DNA of 64,000 nucleotides from Saprospira grandis DSM 2844 (GCF_000275825.1 NZ_JH719942.1:3574391-3638390), one strand, 5' to 3'; counted from the stretch's first letter, positions 17,261 through 26,331 are shown. Notes: generated from the letters alone by a model not told the origin. Made by a program: numbers and translations.

Positions 17261-18328
17261 ATGGTGAAGCAGATAAAAAGTCCGTTTAAATTTCTAGATG
17301 CCTACGATCAATCCGATCGAGATATCTTCTTTGGCCGTGAACAAGAAACACAAGAGCTCTATGACCGCCTCTTTGAAACCAATGTGGTCCTCTTATATGG
17401 AGCCTCCGGAACTGGGAAAACCAGCCTGATTAACTGTGGTTTAGGAAATGAGTTTAGAGCCAGCGATTGGCTCCCCATCTTTATCCGGCGCCGCGACCAT
17501 ATTATGCAGTCGATTAAACAAGAATTAGATCGACATGCCGTAAGAAAATTACCCGAAGAAAGCAATTCTATCCACCTTTTACATTCTTTGTACCTCGACT
17601 ACTATAAGCCGATCTACCTGATCTTTGATCAGTTTGAAGAGATTTTTATTCTGGGTAGCCGCAAAGAACAAGAGGATTTCTTCGAGCTGCTCTATCAAAT
17701 TGAAGAGCGAGATCTCAATGTTAAGATTATTATCTCAATGAGAGAGGAATATATCGCCCAACTCTCCGAGTTTGAGAATATTTATCCCAGCCTCTGGGAT
17801 AACCGCCTGCGCATTGAACGCATGAGCCTCAAAAATTTGCAGGGGGTTATTCTTAATACCCTCAAAGCCTTTAAAATTGAGGTCCAAGATAAAGAGGAAT
17901 TGCTCCAAAAAATGATCGAAAAAGTAAAAGGTAAAGATAAACAGGTCGATTTGGCCACCCTGCAAGTTTATCTAGACCGACTCTATCGCCTAGATGTCGA
18001 AAGAAGAGGAGCTGAAGATCGCCCAATTCGCTTTGATATGGAATTACTCAAAAAAAGTGGCAATCTCGAAAATGTGATGGCCTTTTTCCTTGAAGAACAA
18101 TTGAGGCAACTAGAAAAAGAATTGCAAAATGAAATGGGCGTCTCCGAAAAAGGCATTCCCATGGATATTCTTTTTACTATGGTCACAGATAATGGGACAA
18201 AACAGGCAGTGGAACTCGATAATGTGAAAAAAGAGTTGAAAAGAGCAAAGAACATTGACCCCAAGGTGGTCGACTTCTGCATCTCTCGCTTTAAAGAAAT
18301 GCGCATCCTTCGCGAATTGAACGAATAA
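17261..18328 (+). CDS. STAND-type (nSTAND1-like) NTPase, N-terminal part
   Basis: A 355-residue product with the typical nSTAND opening SPFKFLDAYDQSDRDIFFGR, Walker A LLYGASGTGKTS (about 44-55), Walker B YLIFDQFEEIF (about 119-129) and a sensor-like KIIISMREEYIAQL. The winged-helix region ends at LRELNE and the frame stops with TAA at 18326-18328. The same reading frame reopens at once as NFPNMKVEIVHDSLA, the motif that normally continues such proteins (ELSHDSLA). The downstream gene is therefore the rest of this protein and the stop is probably a nonsense mutation, unless two subunits are made. STAND NTPases are switches that gate effectors such as the CHAT protease next door. Confidence 0.85.
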   Translation: MVKQIKSPFKFLDAYDQSDRDIFFGREQETQELYDRLFETNVVLLYGASGTGKTSLINCGLGNEFRASDWLPIFIRRRDHIMQSIKQELDRHAVRKLPEESNSIHLLHSLYLDYYKPIYLIFDQFEEIFILGSRKEQEDFFELLYQIEERDLNVKIIISMREEYIAQLSEFENIYPSLWDNRLRIERMSLKNLQGVILNTLKAFKIEVQDKEELLQKMIEKVKGKDKQVDLATLQVYLDRLYRLDVERRGAEDRPIRFDMELLKKSGNLENVMAFFLEEQLRQLEKELQNEMGVSEKGIPMDILFTMVTDNGTKQAVELDNVKKELKRAKNIDPKVVDFCISRFKEMRILRELNE

Positions 18329-18340
18329 AACTTCCCCAAT

Positions 18341-19102
18341 ATGAAAGTAGAAATTGTACACGATAGCCTCGCCCTCATTATTTATGAGAAAACCTCTGCC
18401 GAAGTAAAAGCCCGGATGAAGGCCCTTAGTATGCTCCAAAATCGCTATTTCTACTACAAAATGAATGAAAATATGGTCCTCGGCCAAGCCGAACTCTCTT
18501 TCATTCACCCCTTTCTCGAAGAGCTAAACCTTCGGGCCGAAGAACATGCCTTTATTAACAAAAGCCAAGCAATTCTAGACAGCCAAGAGCGCCAAAATAG
18601 AATGCGCAAAAATGCAATTATCCTAATGGGCGCCACCCTCATCATGACCCCCTTTGCCATTTGGGGCTGGTATAATGCCTCTTTGGCCAAAACTGAAGCC
18701 GCTATGGCACACAAAAAAACCGAAGAAGTAAAAAAAGAAAATGAGGTTTTCCGCAAAGCCATTACCAAAAATGGTAAGCTCAAAATTAAACGCCTGCCTC
18801 CCGAATCAGAAGGCGGTACCGCCCAACTCGAAATTGGCTACGCTAGCCTATTTATCGAGGGCCAAGTTAAAGACGAAAATGGCCAAGGCCTCTCCAATGC
18901 CCAAGTTTTCTTTATGGGCGCCGAGGTCCGTAGCGACCCCAAAGGATTTTTTAAATTTAATCTGGTCCTACACCCCATAGACCTGACCAAGAAAAATATT
19001 ATCCTAGAAGTCAAACGAAAAGGCTACATCCCCAAAGAACAAGCTATCAAAATTCAACCTAAACTGAAGCTAAATATCGCCTTAGAAAAAGTAGAAGAAT
19101 GA
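18341..19102 (+). CDS. C-terminal membrane part of the split STAND protein
   Basis: A 253-residue product in the same phase as the preceding gene and 12 bp after it. It begins MKVEIVHDSLALIIYEK, the conserved segment after the STAND winged helix, then a helical region, one membrane helix at about 87-105 (IILMGATLIMTPFAIWGWY), a short coiled coil and a periplasmic or cytosolic beta domain with VKDENGQGLSNAQVFFMG, a carboxypeptidase-regulatory-like fold (about 165-250). With the upstream part it would form one ~613-residue membrane-tethered STAND protein. It might be translated from its own ATG, but I see no clear ribosome-binding site. Confidence 0.75.
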   Translation: MKVEIVHDSLALIIYEKTSAEVKARMKALSMLQNRYFYYKMNENMVLGQAELSFIHPFLEELNLRAEEHAFINKSQAILDSQERQNRMRKNAIILMGATLIMTPFAIWGWYNASLAKTEAAMAHKKTEEVKKENEVFRKAITKNGKLKIKRLPPESEGGTAQLEIGYASLFIEGQVKDENGQGLSNAQVFFMGAEVRSDPKGFFKFNLVLHPIDLTKKNIILEVKRKGYIPKEQAIKIQPKLKLNIALEKVEE

Positions 19103-19108
19103 TGTTTT

Positions 19109-19265
19109 GGGGCCTCCGCCGCGGCTTCGCCTTGCGGCGCTATGTTGCGGGGCTCGCAGGTCTGCTCGGCCCTGCAGTTTTTTTCGCTGCGCTCAAAAAA
19201 CTTGGGTCTGGCCCTTCAGGCCACCCCTCCACAGCGCTAGGCCTTCATCGGCATTGCTCGCCCCA
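19109..19265 (+). repeat. GC-rich intergenic repeat, copy 4
   Basis: Plus-orientation copy starting GGGGCCTCCGCC 6 bp after the stop of the STAND C-terminal gene, with core at about 19149-19174, a TTTTTTCGCTGCGCTCAAAA stem and the end CAGCGCTAGGCC. Confidence 0.88.
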
Positions 19266-19287
19266 TTGTTAAAATAGACTCCTTTAA

Positions 19288-20277
19288 TTGGTCGCTCAAA
19301 AAGAATATCTTGCTGTGAAATTTGAACTCTCCCATGATACTTTGGCTAAGGCTATCTATGATATGGCCTCTGATGAAAGTAAAAATAACTTAAAGATACG
19401 TAACTTCGTAAAAGAACGATATCTCTACTTTGTAGAAAATAAGTCTTTCCTGACTAAAGACGATCTAGCCTATATAAGCAAAAGTTGTAAGGACCTCAAA
19501 CAACTTAACTTGACCAAAGAAGAGATAGACTTTATTAAACGATCTCGAAATGCTGTTAAACGACAATATTATTGGACCGTAGGCTCTACCGTTTTTATTA
19601 TTGTTGCCTTAGGCGCTTTGTTTATTTGGGCCATGAGAGGCTGGGGAGCCGTAGAAAAAACAAGAGCCCGTTTAGAGTTGTTTAATCAAGAAAAAAATAA
19701 AGCCCTAGATAGCCTGCAGTCTGTGCAAAGAAGAGTAGACTCTCTGGCCCACAACCTAAAAGAAGGCGAAGGACTGCTCCAAATTTCAGAAAAAGAAAAA
19801 GAAGAGTTGATCAAACAATTAGTAGCCTCTAGAGACTCCCTAGAACAAGCCCTAGCAACCGTAACCAAGGAAAATGTAACCCTCAAAGCTAGAGCCCGAA
19901 GCCTAGAAGAAATAAATAAACAAGGCGGCAGCAATAAATTGCAAGAGAAAATTGAAAAGAAAGAAAAAGAACTCAAAAATAGAGATGCTTCCTTGCAAAA
20001 AAGCCAATCCCGCATCCTTTCCTCTAAAGCACATTATGCCCTAGATAAAGATAAAAACCCCAAATTGGCCTTTCAGTTGGCAAGAGAAGCCTATGAAATG
20101 GACCCCACAAATACAGAAGCAACGACCGTACTCAATCAAGTCGTCAACTCTAGAAATGATTATATCGGCCAAAGCAATAGCCCAAAACGAAGAGCCGACC
20201 AAATTATTCGGACCTATAAAGCCCGCTATGGTAAGCTGACCTCAGCCGCCAAAAAACAAGCTTTAGGCAGCAACTAA
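19288..20277 (+). CDS. Orphan STAND C-terminal membrane/coiled-coil module
   Basis: A 329-residue frame whose start is uncertain: TTG at 19288 (directly after an in-frame TAA) or GTG at 19315. It begins VKFELSHDTLAKAIYDMASD, the segment that in complete STAND proteins follows the ATPase, so the NTPase half is missing. Then come a helical region, one membrane helix at about 94-114 (WTVGSTVFIIVALGALFIWA), a long coiled coil (about 120-250) and a TPR-like end (KAHYALDKDKNPKLAFQLAR). It parallels the module at 18341. The missing half is replaced by an intergenic repeat, suggesting deletion of a second STAND gene; whether the remnant is expressed is unknown. Confidence 0.65.
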   Translation: MVAQKEYLAVKFELSHDTLAKAIYDMASDESKNNLKIRNFVKERYLYFVENKSFLTKDDLAYISKSCKDLKQLNLTKEEIDFIKRSRNAVKRQYYWTVGSTVFIIVALGALFIWAMRGWGAVEKTRARLELFNQEKNKALDSLQSVQRRVDSLAHNLKEGEGLLQISEKEKEELIKQLVASRDSLEQALATVTKENVTLKARARSLEEINKQGGSNKLQEKIEKKEKELKNRDASLQKSQSRILSSKAHYALDKDKNPKLAFQLAREAYEMDPTNTEATTVLNQVVNSRNDYIGQSNSPKRRADQIIRTYKARYGKLTSAAKKQALGSN

Positions 20278-20284
20278 ATTGCGT

Positions 20285-20440
20285 CTTGCAGGCCCAAAGG
20301 GCCGCAGGCTGAGGGATGGAAAGTGGGGCGGCGCAGCCGCAGACCCAAGTTTTTGAGCGTAGCGAAAAACTGCAGGGCCGAGCAGACCTGCGAGCCACGA
20401 CACAGCCCGACCCGCCCGCAGGGCGGGGCAGCCCCAAAAC
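20285..20440 (-). repeat. GC-rich intergenic repeat, copy 5
   Basis: Minus-orientation copy filling the gap between the orphan STAND module and the caspase gene. Core GCAGGGCCGAGCAGACCTGC at about 20371-20390 and variable stems TTTTTGAGCGTAGCGAAAAA and CCCGCCCGCAGGGCGGG. Confidence 0.88.
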
Positions 20441-20465
20441 AATAAATAAAAAATCTAATATTCCT

Positions 20466-23393
20466 ATGAGCCAAAAGTTCCATGCCCTTTTTATCGGTAT
20501 CGATGCCTATAACCCCGCCGTAACTTCCCTGAACGGTTGTGTGAACGATGCCCTGTCTATGTTTAAGTATTTATCCAGAAATCTGGACCAAAATAAATAT
20601 CAATTTGAGCCCCAGCTTTTGCTGAGCCCCTCAGAAAGTAAAAAGGAGAGCATCGCCGCCAATTTGAAAAAATATCAATACGATTTTAATCAGGTTCAAG
20701 CTCCTGACCGAAATGTGATTTTATCTAGCCTAAAAAGCTATACGCAAAAAGTGCAAGCAGGCGATACCTTTTTTCTTTTTTATGCAGGCCATGGTTCTAC
20801 CGAAAAAGCACACCCTTATTTTAAGGAGCCCACAGGGCAGTTGCAAACTTTGGTGGCAGCAGATTCTCGCTCTATGAAGAACGGCAAAAAGGTGAAGGAT
20901 GTACTGGACAAAGAAATTCGCTTCCTGATTCGCCAAATTTGGCAGGCGGGCCAAGAGCAAATCGATATTGTTTTTGTGCAGGATAGTTGCCATTCAGCCG
21001 GAGCAACTCGTAGCGATTTGGAAAAGAAAATGCAGGAACTTTCAGCTGTAATTAGTGAGGAAGAGCCCGTGAATACAACAGAAATGAGCGTTGAAGAAGA
21101 GCCCGAAGCCCCCGATTTTGACTTTGGCGATGGCGGTATGGACCTCTTTGACGAACTTCAGGAAGACGAACAGCAGCCTACAGAAAATAGCAGCGAGGAG
21201 TTGCTGGTCCAAACCCGTATGGTCCCCGCCGAGCCCGAGCAATTGGGCCAATATCGAAAAGCAGAAGAAATGGATTTCTTTGATGAAGCCGCCCGCTCGG
21301 CCATGAAAGAAGCCGAGGAGACCTCTAGTACAAGCCGTAGCCTTGGCCGAGGAAGCCGCCGCTCTGCCGAACCAACTGCTAGAGGCCGAAAAAAGCCCCC
21401 TTTTGAACTGGCTTATCCCGAAGGCAACCAAATTCATATGTCGGCCTGCGGAAAAGGAGAGTACGCCTACGAAATTCGGCATGCAGATGGCCAAAAAGGT
21501 GGGGTGTTTACCAATACACTCCTCAAAATTCTCTCAAAATATCAGGGCGATATCTCTTATCACGATTTGTTCAACCAAGCAAAACTGAGCATTGATGGCG
21601 CCTTTGAGCAATCGCCCAGTTTATATGTAAAAGGTCCCGCTGGCCGCCGTTACGAACGCTTTTTGGGTGGACAAATGAGCAAAAAAGAGGGAGAAGTTAA
21701 CCTCATTTATAAAAAAGAGAGTCAGCAATGGCGAATTGATATGGGGGCCTTTTTGGGCCTGCCCGTTTTGCGTCAAGGCCAATCTATTCCCCTAAAAGCC
21801 TATGATCCCGCCCGCCCCAATTTGGTCTTTGATGGCCGCATCACTTATGTGATGGCCGAGGCTTCGGTGGTGGAGTTTGAGCAGGCGCCTCCCAGTTCAA
21901 CCACTGGATTAAAAGCCTTTGTGGACCCAAAATACAGCAGCCAACAGCTTCTGCTGCACTTGCCCATGAGCAACCGTTATGAAGTGATTGTGAGTGATAG
22001 CTTGCATCCACATTTGACCGAAAATCAGGCGGAGGCCAGCTATATCATTGAGCTGAAAAATGGAAATTTCCGCTTTTACCCTAAAGGGCAAGCCGAGGCT
22101 TTTGTTGAGTTTGTCTATTACAAAAAGCCAGTTTTCCGCAGCCTAAACTTGGGCGATTATATCCAGCCGCAGGAAAATGGCCCAAATCAGGATAGTCTTT
22201 GGAGCAGACTGCATACGGCTTGGCAGCAAAATCAGAGCCGCTCTAGCGGGCAGGCCTTTTTCAAAATCAACTTAGGCTCTGGCAATGGCTTTTTCCTCAA
22301 TGAATCTGGAGATAGCATCAAAGTGGCCGAGCAACTAGATCTAGAAGACCTTTGGGTACCCGATGCCATGCAGGCGCAGCAACAAATTGCCCTCATGCTT
22401 TGGACCCTAGGCGAAAAGGCCTATTTGTTGCCCGAAGCTGGTTTTGAGAACCCCTTTAAGCAGCAAATTGAGGCAAGTCCCGCCGCCAATTACTATCGTA
22501 AATTTATCGATTGGAATGCTGGGCCAGAGGCGCCCTATCAAGTTCGTATTTATGATGGCCGTTATTATATTTGTGACGGCAAAAACCCCGAAATAGTTCT
22601 CACTAAAGGAACGCCCAATACTTTGGATAAGTCGGCCTTTAGCGTTTTGGCCCAATTGCGGAGCATTAGCCGTTGGGAGCAGCTCAAAAAGCTAGAAAAC
22701 CCCCATCCGGGAGTTAAAAATATGCTGGCCGATTATCAGTTTAGCCTGAGCTTTAAGTTGCAAAATAATTGGCAGACTTTATATGTCCGTACGCAAGATC
22801 AATCGCCCTTTTATTATTGGGAAGATGCAGAGGGCCGTAAAGTAGAGTCCCTGAAATTGAGCTACTTATTGGCAGAAGGGGGCTATGAAAAAGAGTTTAT
22901 GAGCAGCATGATTTTGCGGCAGCAATCTTCTTCTTCGGCCAGCCCAATTTTTGCTTCTACCTTGTTGTTGGGCTATGATTATTCAATCATTTGCAAAACG
23001 CCTTTGGGCAGCACCGAATTTGCAGCCTATGAGGCCCAAACGGCCAAAAATAATCAGTTGCAAGTAGATATTGGAGAGCTAAAAACCTATCCGCCAATTT
23101 TTGATAGCCGACAGTTGGCTGTGACACACAAAAAGGCCAAAATGGTTTATAAGTTTTTAGTGGCTTACAAGCGTTTTGATCCCTCCAATTGGTTGCAAGA
23201 AGGCCTGCCTTTACCCACAGATGAGGACTATGCAGCGGCTAGCTCAAAAACCAGAGCGGTATTGAGCCGCAAAAAAGGCGATGGGGCCGCAGATCATCTT
23301 GTGCTTAGTCTGCCGATTGAGCTTATGGCCCAAACGGACCTGCTCAAAGAGCCTTTGGACCGACCATTTGATGACCCCCGAAACCGATTCTAA
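20466..23393 (+). CDS. Metacaspase-like (peptidase C14) protein with large C-terminal region
   Basis: A 975-residue protein. The ATG at 20466 is chosen because the upstream extension is translated repeat. Caspase p20-like domain in residues 1-190: KFHALFIGIDAYNPAVTSLN, catalytic His109 in FFLFYAGHGS and Cys175 in VQDSCHSAGA. An acidic, low-complexity insert (about 195-285) could be a cleavable linker, followed by a p10-like part (HMSACGKGEYAYEIRH, GGVFTNTLLKILS). Residues about 400-975 contain repeated beta-rich units with no family I recognise. No signal peptide, so cytosolic. It shares strand and neighbourhood with the CHAT and STAND genes, which together look like a protease cascade. Confidence 0.88.
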   Translation: MSQKFHALFIGIDAYNPAVTSLNGCVNDALSMFKYLSRNLDQNKYQFEPQLLLSPSESKKESIAANLKKYQYDFNQVQAPDRNVILSSLKSYTQKVQAGDTFFLFYAGHGSTEKAHPYFKEPTGQLQTLVAADSRSMKNGKKVKDVLDKEIRFLIRQIWQAGQEQIDIVFVQDSCHSAGATRSDLEKKMQELSAVISEEEPVNTTEMSVEEEPEAPDFDFGDGGMDLFDELQEDEQQPTENSSEELLVQTRMVPAEPEQLGQYRKAEEMDFFDEAARSAMKEAEETSSTSRSLGRGSRRSAEPTARGRKKPPFELAYPEGNQIHMSACGKGEYAYEIRHADGQKGGVFTNTLLKILSKYQGDISYHDLFNQAKLSIDGAFEQSPSLYVKGPAGRRYERFLGGQMSKKEGEVNLIYKKESQQWRIDMGAFLGLPVLRQGQSIPLKAYDPARPNLVFDGRITYVMAEASVVEFEQAPPSSTTGLKAFVDPKYSSQQLLLHLPMSNRYEVIVSDSLHPHLTENQAEASYIIELKNGNFRFYPKGQAEAFVEFVYYKKPVFRSLNLGDYIQPQENGPNQDSLWSRLHTAWQQNQSRSSGQAFFKINLGSGNGFFLNESGDSIKVAEQLDLEDLWVPDAMQAQQQIALMLWTLGEKAYLLPEAGFENPFKQQIEASPAANYYRKFIDWNAGPEAPYQVRIYDGRYYICDGKNPEIVLTKGTPNTLDKSAFSVLAQLRSISRWEQLKKLENPHPGVKNMLADYQFSLSFKLQNNWQTLYVRTQDQSPFYYWEDAEGRKVESLKLSYLLAEGGYEKEFMSSMILRQQSSSSASPIFASTLLLGYDYSIICKTPLGSTEFAAYEAQTAKNNQLQVDIGELKTYPPIFDSRQLAVTHKKAKMVYKFLVAYKRFDPSNWLQEGLPLPTDEDYAAASSKTRAVLSRKKGDGAADHLVLSLPIELMAQTDLLKEPLDRPFDDPRNRF

Positions 23394-23454
23394 AAACGAA
23401 CAGAAGGGCTGCCGATAATTTGGCTAGCCCTTCTTTTTTTGATGGATTTTTTTT

Positions 23455-23590
23455 GGGGCCTCCGCAGCAAGCTGCGGCGCTACGTTTCGGGGCTCGCAGG
23501 TCTGCTCGGCCCTGCAGCCGCCTTTGGCGGCTTTGGTCTGGCCTACGGCCACCCCTACACATCCCTAGGCCTGCGGGCCTTCGGCCCTGT
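23455..23590 (+). repeat. GC-rich intergenic repeat, copy 6
   Basis: Plus-orientation copy after the caspase gene. Core GGGGCTCGCAGGTCTGCTCG at about 23490-23509, with stems CCGCAGCAAGCTGCGG and GCCGCCTTTGGCGGC, ending CATCCCTAGGCC. Confidence 0.88.
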
Positions 23591-23597
23591 ACGCTCC

Positions 23598-24164
23598 TTA
23601 TTTTTTCTCTTGGAATCCTTCTTTGCCGCCAAAGAGGAAATGGCTATTGCGTTCTTGTAAAATGGTTTTTTCTTCTGTATCTAGATTTTCTTCATAAGAC
23701 TGAAAGTCATAAACTAGGCCCACAGAGCTCAAGTTTAGTTGAGCTTGGCTACGGATAATGCTGCTTGGGGCATCTCTATCGCTATACTCGCCAATATAAA
23801 GTAGGAGAGGAGGACCAAGGGGCTGTCCTGCTTTATCTTGCAGTTGAAAATGCAGCAACTCTGAGATTCCGCCTGGCTGAAACTCCGTTTTGTAGCGAAT
23901 AGCGACCGATTGCTCGGCAGTTGTCCAAATTACCGATTCGCCTTCTTTACTGGGCCAGCCATTTTCGCTAAGTACCTTAGTTTCTTGTTCGCCAGATTTA
24001 TAGGCATTAAGGCTTAGGCTTTTGTTTGGGGCGGCCTCTTCTTTGGAGGGGGCTGGCTCGGCTTGTTCCTTAGGGCTAGGGGCTTTTTGTACTTCTTTTT
24101 CTGGAGCTGGGCCTTGGCAGGCTAAAAAAAGGAGAAATAAGGCGGGGAATAAGATTTTTTTCAT
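23598..24164 (-). CDS. Lipoprotein of unknown function
   Basis: 188 residues from the ATG at 24164, preferred over an ATG four codons upstream because it puts the signal sequence MKKILFPALFLLFLACQG in register. The lipobox LFLAC gives lipidation of the Cys at about residue 16. A Pro/Glu/Lys-rich linker (about 20-48) precedes a compact domain (about 50-185) with no family I know. It is expected in the envelope, anchored by lipid. It is the only minus-strand gene between 13 and 36 kb. Confidence 0.75.
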   Translation of the reverse strand: MKKILFPALFLLFLACQGPAPEKEVQKAPSPKEQAEPAPSKEEAAPNKSLSLNAYKSGEQETKVLSENGWPSKEGESVIWTTAEQSVAIRYKTEFQPGGISELLHFQLQDKAGQPLGPPLLLYIGEYSDRDAPSSIIRSQAQLNLSSVGLVYDFQSYEENLDTEEKTILQERNSHFLFGGKEGFQEKK

Positions 24165-24379
24165 GGGTGAAAGCATTGAAAAGATAAAAAATATAGACCC
24201 CTAAACTAGTGATTTAATTTGATTTAGGGCCATAAAAGAAGGGCGTTTTATATAGAGGAAATTAGATAAAAGCTGTAAATTAAAGTTATCCTTTCTTTGA
24301 AAAGCAGCCGAAATATTTTAGTTTTGGGCAACAACAATTGTATCAGACTTCTATTGCTAACCTAATACAACCAATTGTA
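24165..24379. other. Divergent intergenic region
   Basis: Separates the minus-strand lipoprotein gene from sucC and holds the sucC promoter. Nothing else is seen. Confidence 0.5.
24296..24326 (+). promoter_or_regulatory. Bacteroidota-type promoter of sucC
   Basis: TTTG at 24296-24299, a 19-nt spacer, then TAGTTTTG at 24319-24326: an exact fit to the TTTG / TAnnTTTG pattern of the Bacteroidota primary sigma factor, with the start codon 54 bp downstream. Confidence 0.75.
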
Positions 24380-25597
24380 ATGAATCTACATGAATATCAG
24401 GCAAAATTGCTCCTCAACCGCTATGGTGTGCCTATCCAAAGAGGCGTGCTGATTGAGCAAAAAGAAGATGCCGAAAAAGCTTTCGCTCAGCTCCAAGAAG
24501 AAACAGGAACCACTTGGGCTGTTGTTAAAGCACAAATTCACGCAGGTGGACGTGGCAAAGGCGGAGGAGTTAAATTGGCTAAAAACCTAGATGAGATCAA
24601 GACGCATGTCGATAACATTCTAGGTATGATGCTAAAAACGCCTCAAACTCCAGGTGGCCTTGAAGGTCCTGGTAAATTGGTTCGTAAGGTACTACTAACA
24701 GAAGATGTGTATTACCCCGATCCTGAAACAGGTGAAATGGATACCAATGAATTCTACATGAGTATCCTAACTGACCGGGCCAAGGAGTGTAATGTAATCG
24801 TTTATTCTACTGAAGGTGGAATGGACATTGAAGAGGTGGCTGAAAAGACGCCTCATCTTGTACATAAAGAGTATGTACATCCTCATTTGGGCCTACAAGG
24901 TTTCCAAATGCGCCGCATCGCCTTTAACTTGGGCCTTAGTGGTGCTGCTTATAAGAGCATGACCAAATTTGTAAACAGCCTTTATGCTGCTTTCGTTGGT
25001 GCCGATGCTTCTTTGGTAGAAATCAACCCTTGTCTCAAAACTTCTGACAACAAAATCGTTGCGGCTGATTCAAAAGTATCTCTAGATGAGAATGCTTTGT
25101 ATCGTCATAAAGATTTGGCAGATTGGAATGATGAAACAGAGGAAGATCCTACAGAAGTAGAAGCTAAAAAGTATGGCCTTAATTTCGTTAAATTGGACGG
25201 AAACGTAGGTTGTATGGTAAACGGTGCTGGTTTGGCTATGGCGACTATGGACATCATTAAGCTTTCTGGTGGAGAGCCTGCCAACTTCCTTGATGTTGGA
25301 GGTACTGCAGATGCTCAGCGTGTAGAAAATGCTTTCCGCATTATCTTGCGTGATCCAGCTATCAAAGCTATCTTGATCAACGTATTTGGTGGTATTGTCC
25401 GCTGTGAGCGCATTGCTCAGGGTGTGGTAGATGCCTACAAAAATATTGGAGACATCAATGTGCCTATCGTGGTTCGCCTTCAGGGAAATGGAGCCGATAA
25501 AGCGAAGGGAATTATTGATGAGTCTGGTCTAGCTGTTCACTCTGCAGTAACGCTTCAAGAAGCGGCTGACCTTGTGAATAAGGTAGTAGCTGGCTAA
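24380..25597 (+). CDS. sucC: Succinate-CoA ligase (ADP-forming) subunit beta
   Basis: 405 residues from the ATG at 24380 (MNLHEYQAKLLLNRYGVPI is the classic start; the in-frame extension upstream is not conserved-looking). ATP-grasp domain with VVKAQIHAGGRGKGGGVKLA (about 42-61), ligase CoA-binding domain with the phosphate-binding GGTADAQRVENAF and INVFGGIVRCERIAQG near the end. It joins the alpha subunit (not in the window) to make ATP or GTP from succinyl-CoA in the TCA cycle. Full length, monocistronic, with a strong promoter and terminator. Confidence 0.97.
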   Translation: MNLHEYQAKLLLNRYGVPIQRGVLIEQKEDAEKAFAQLQEETGTTWAVVKAQIHAGGRGKGGGVKLAKNLDEIKTHVDNILGMMLKTPQTPGGLEGPGKLVRKVLLTEDVYYPDPETGEMDTNEFYMSILTDRAKECNVIVYSTEGGMDIEEVAEKTPHLVHKEYVHPHLGLQGFQMRRIAFNLGLSGAAYKSMTKFVNSLYAAFVGADASLVEINPCLKTSDNKIVAADSKVSLDENALYRHKDLADWNDETEEDPTEVEAKKYGLNFVKLDGNVGCMVNGAGLAMATMDIIKLSGGEPANFLDVGGTADAQRVENAFRIILRDPAIKAILINVFGGIVRCERIAQGVVDAYKNIGDINVPIVVRLQGNGADKAKGIIDESGLAVHSAVTLQEAADLVNKVVAG

Positions 25598-25620
25598 TTC
25601 AATTTAGCTGAAACGAATCT

Positions 25621-25657
25621 AAAAAGACTGCTGCTTTACTGTAGCAGTCTTTTTTAT
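25621..25657 (+). terminator. Rho-independent terminator of sucC
   Basis: AAAAAGACTGCT pairs with AGCAGTCTTTTT around a 10-nt loop, 24 bp after the stop. Confidence 0.92.
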
Positions 25658-25767
25658 TTCTGTATCTAGGCAATACTACTCTTTTTTAAAATTAAATGCC
25701 TTTATGGACTTGGTCCTATCCTTGTAAATAGTGAATATTATTAAGAATACGCTAAACTTATCCTTCA

Positions 25768-26328
25768 ATGAATTACCTAAAATTATCCCTGCTCTTTTTG
25801 GCGCTAAGTCTGCCTTTTTTTGCTTCGGCTGATCCTTGGGACTGCATGAGTAAAACAGAGGCGGAAGCCCTGAAAACCTATTTGGAAAAAAATCCTTTTA
25901 TCCTTGACTATTGTGATTGCTGCGATGATGTGGCCAGAGAATATGACAATAAAAAAGTAAAAGGCTATTTGGTGCAGATTAAATCTATGGAGATTGTGCC
26001 CTGCTCTTGGGATGCCGAGCGTTATTCGGTCCAAGTAACCGAACATAAGGTTTGGAGCTCGGGTTATGTAGAAAGAGGAACCTTTGAGCCAGATGCTACA
26101 GTAGATCTAGCTGATTTTCCTGGCGCAGAGGGTCCTTGGCCTGTGGCGGCCAATTATGCCTATACTTTGCAAAAAGGAAAAGCGGTAACCTTATATAAGG
26201 TAAACGGCATGACCGATGAAAAAACGGATTGTAGAGCGCCTTATAGCTTTCCGGCCCCCAAAACTATAAAGATGGGTTGCTGGAAAAAGCGGAAATATCG
26301 CCGTTTTTATAAAAAGCGCAGAAAATAA
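25768..26328 (+). CDS. Secreted Cys-containing protein of unknown function
   Basis: 186 residues with a Sec signal peptide (YLKLSLLFLALSLPFFASA, cleavage about residue 21). The mature part has a dense cysteine cluster (DYCDCCDDVAREYDN at about 48-62) and four further Cys, suggesting disulfides or a metal site outside the cytoplasm. The last 15 residues are very basic (CWKKRKYRRFYKKRRK). No family recognised. It has its own terminator. Confidence 0.7.
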   Translation: MNYLKLSLLFLALSLPFFASADPWDCMSKTEAEALKTYLEKNPFILDYCDCCDDVAREYDNKKVKGYLVQIKSMEIVPCSWDAERYSVQVTEHKVWSSGYVERGTFEPDATVDLADFPGAEGPWPVAANYAYTLQKGKAVTLYKVNGMTDEKTDCRAPYSFPAPKTIKMGCWKKRKYRRFYKKRRK

Positions 26329-26331
26329 GTT

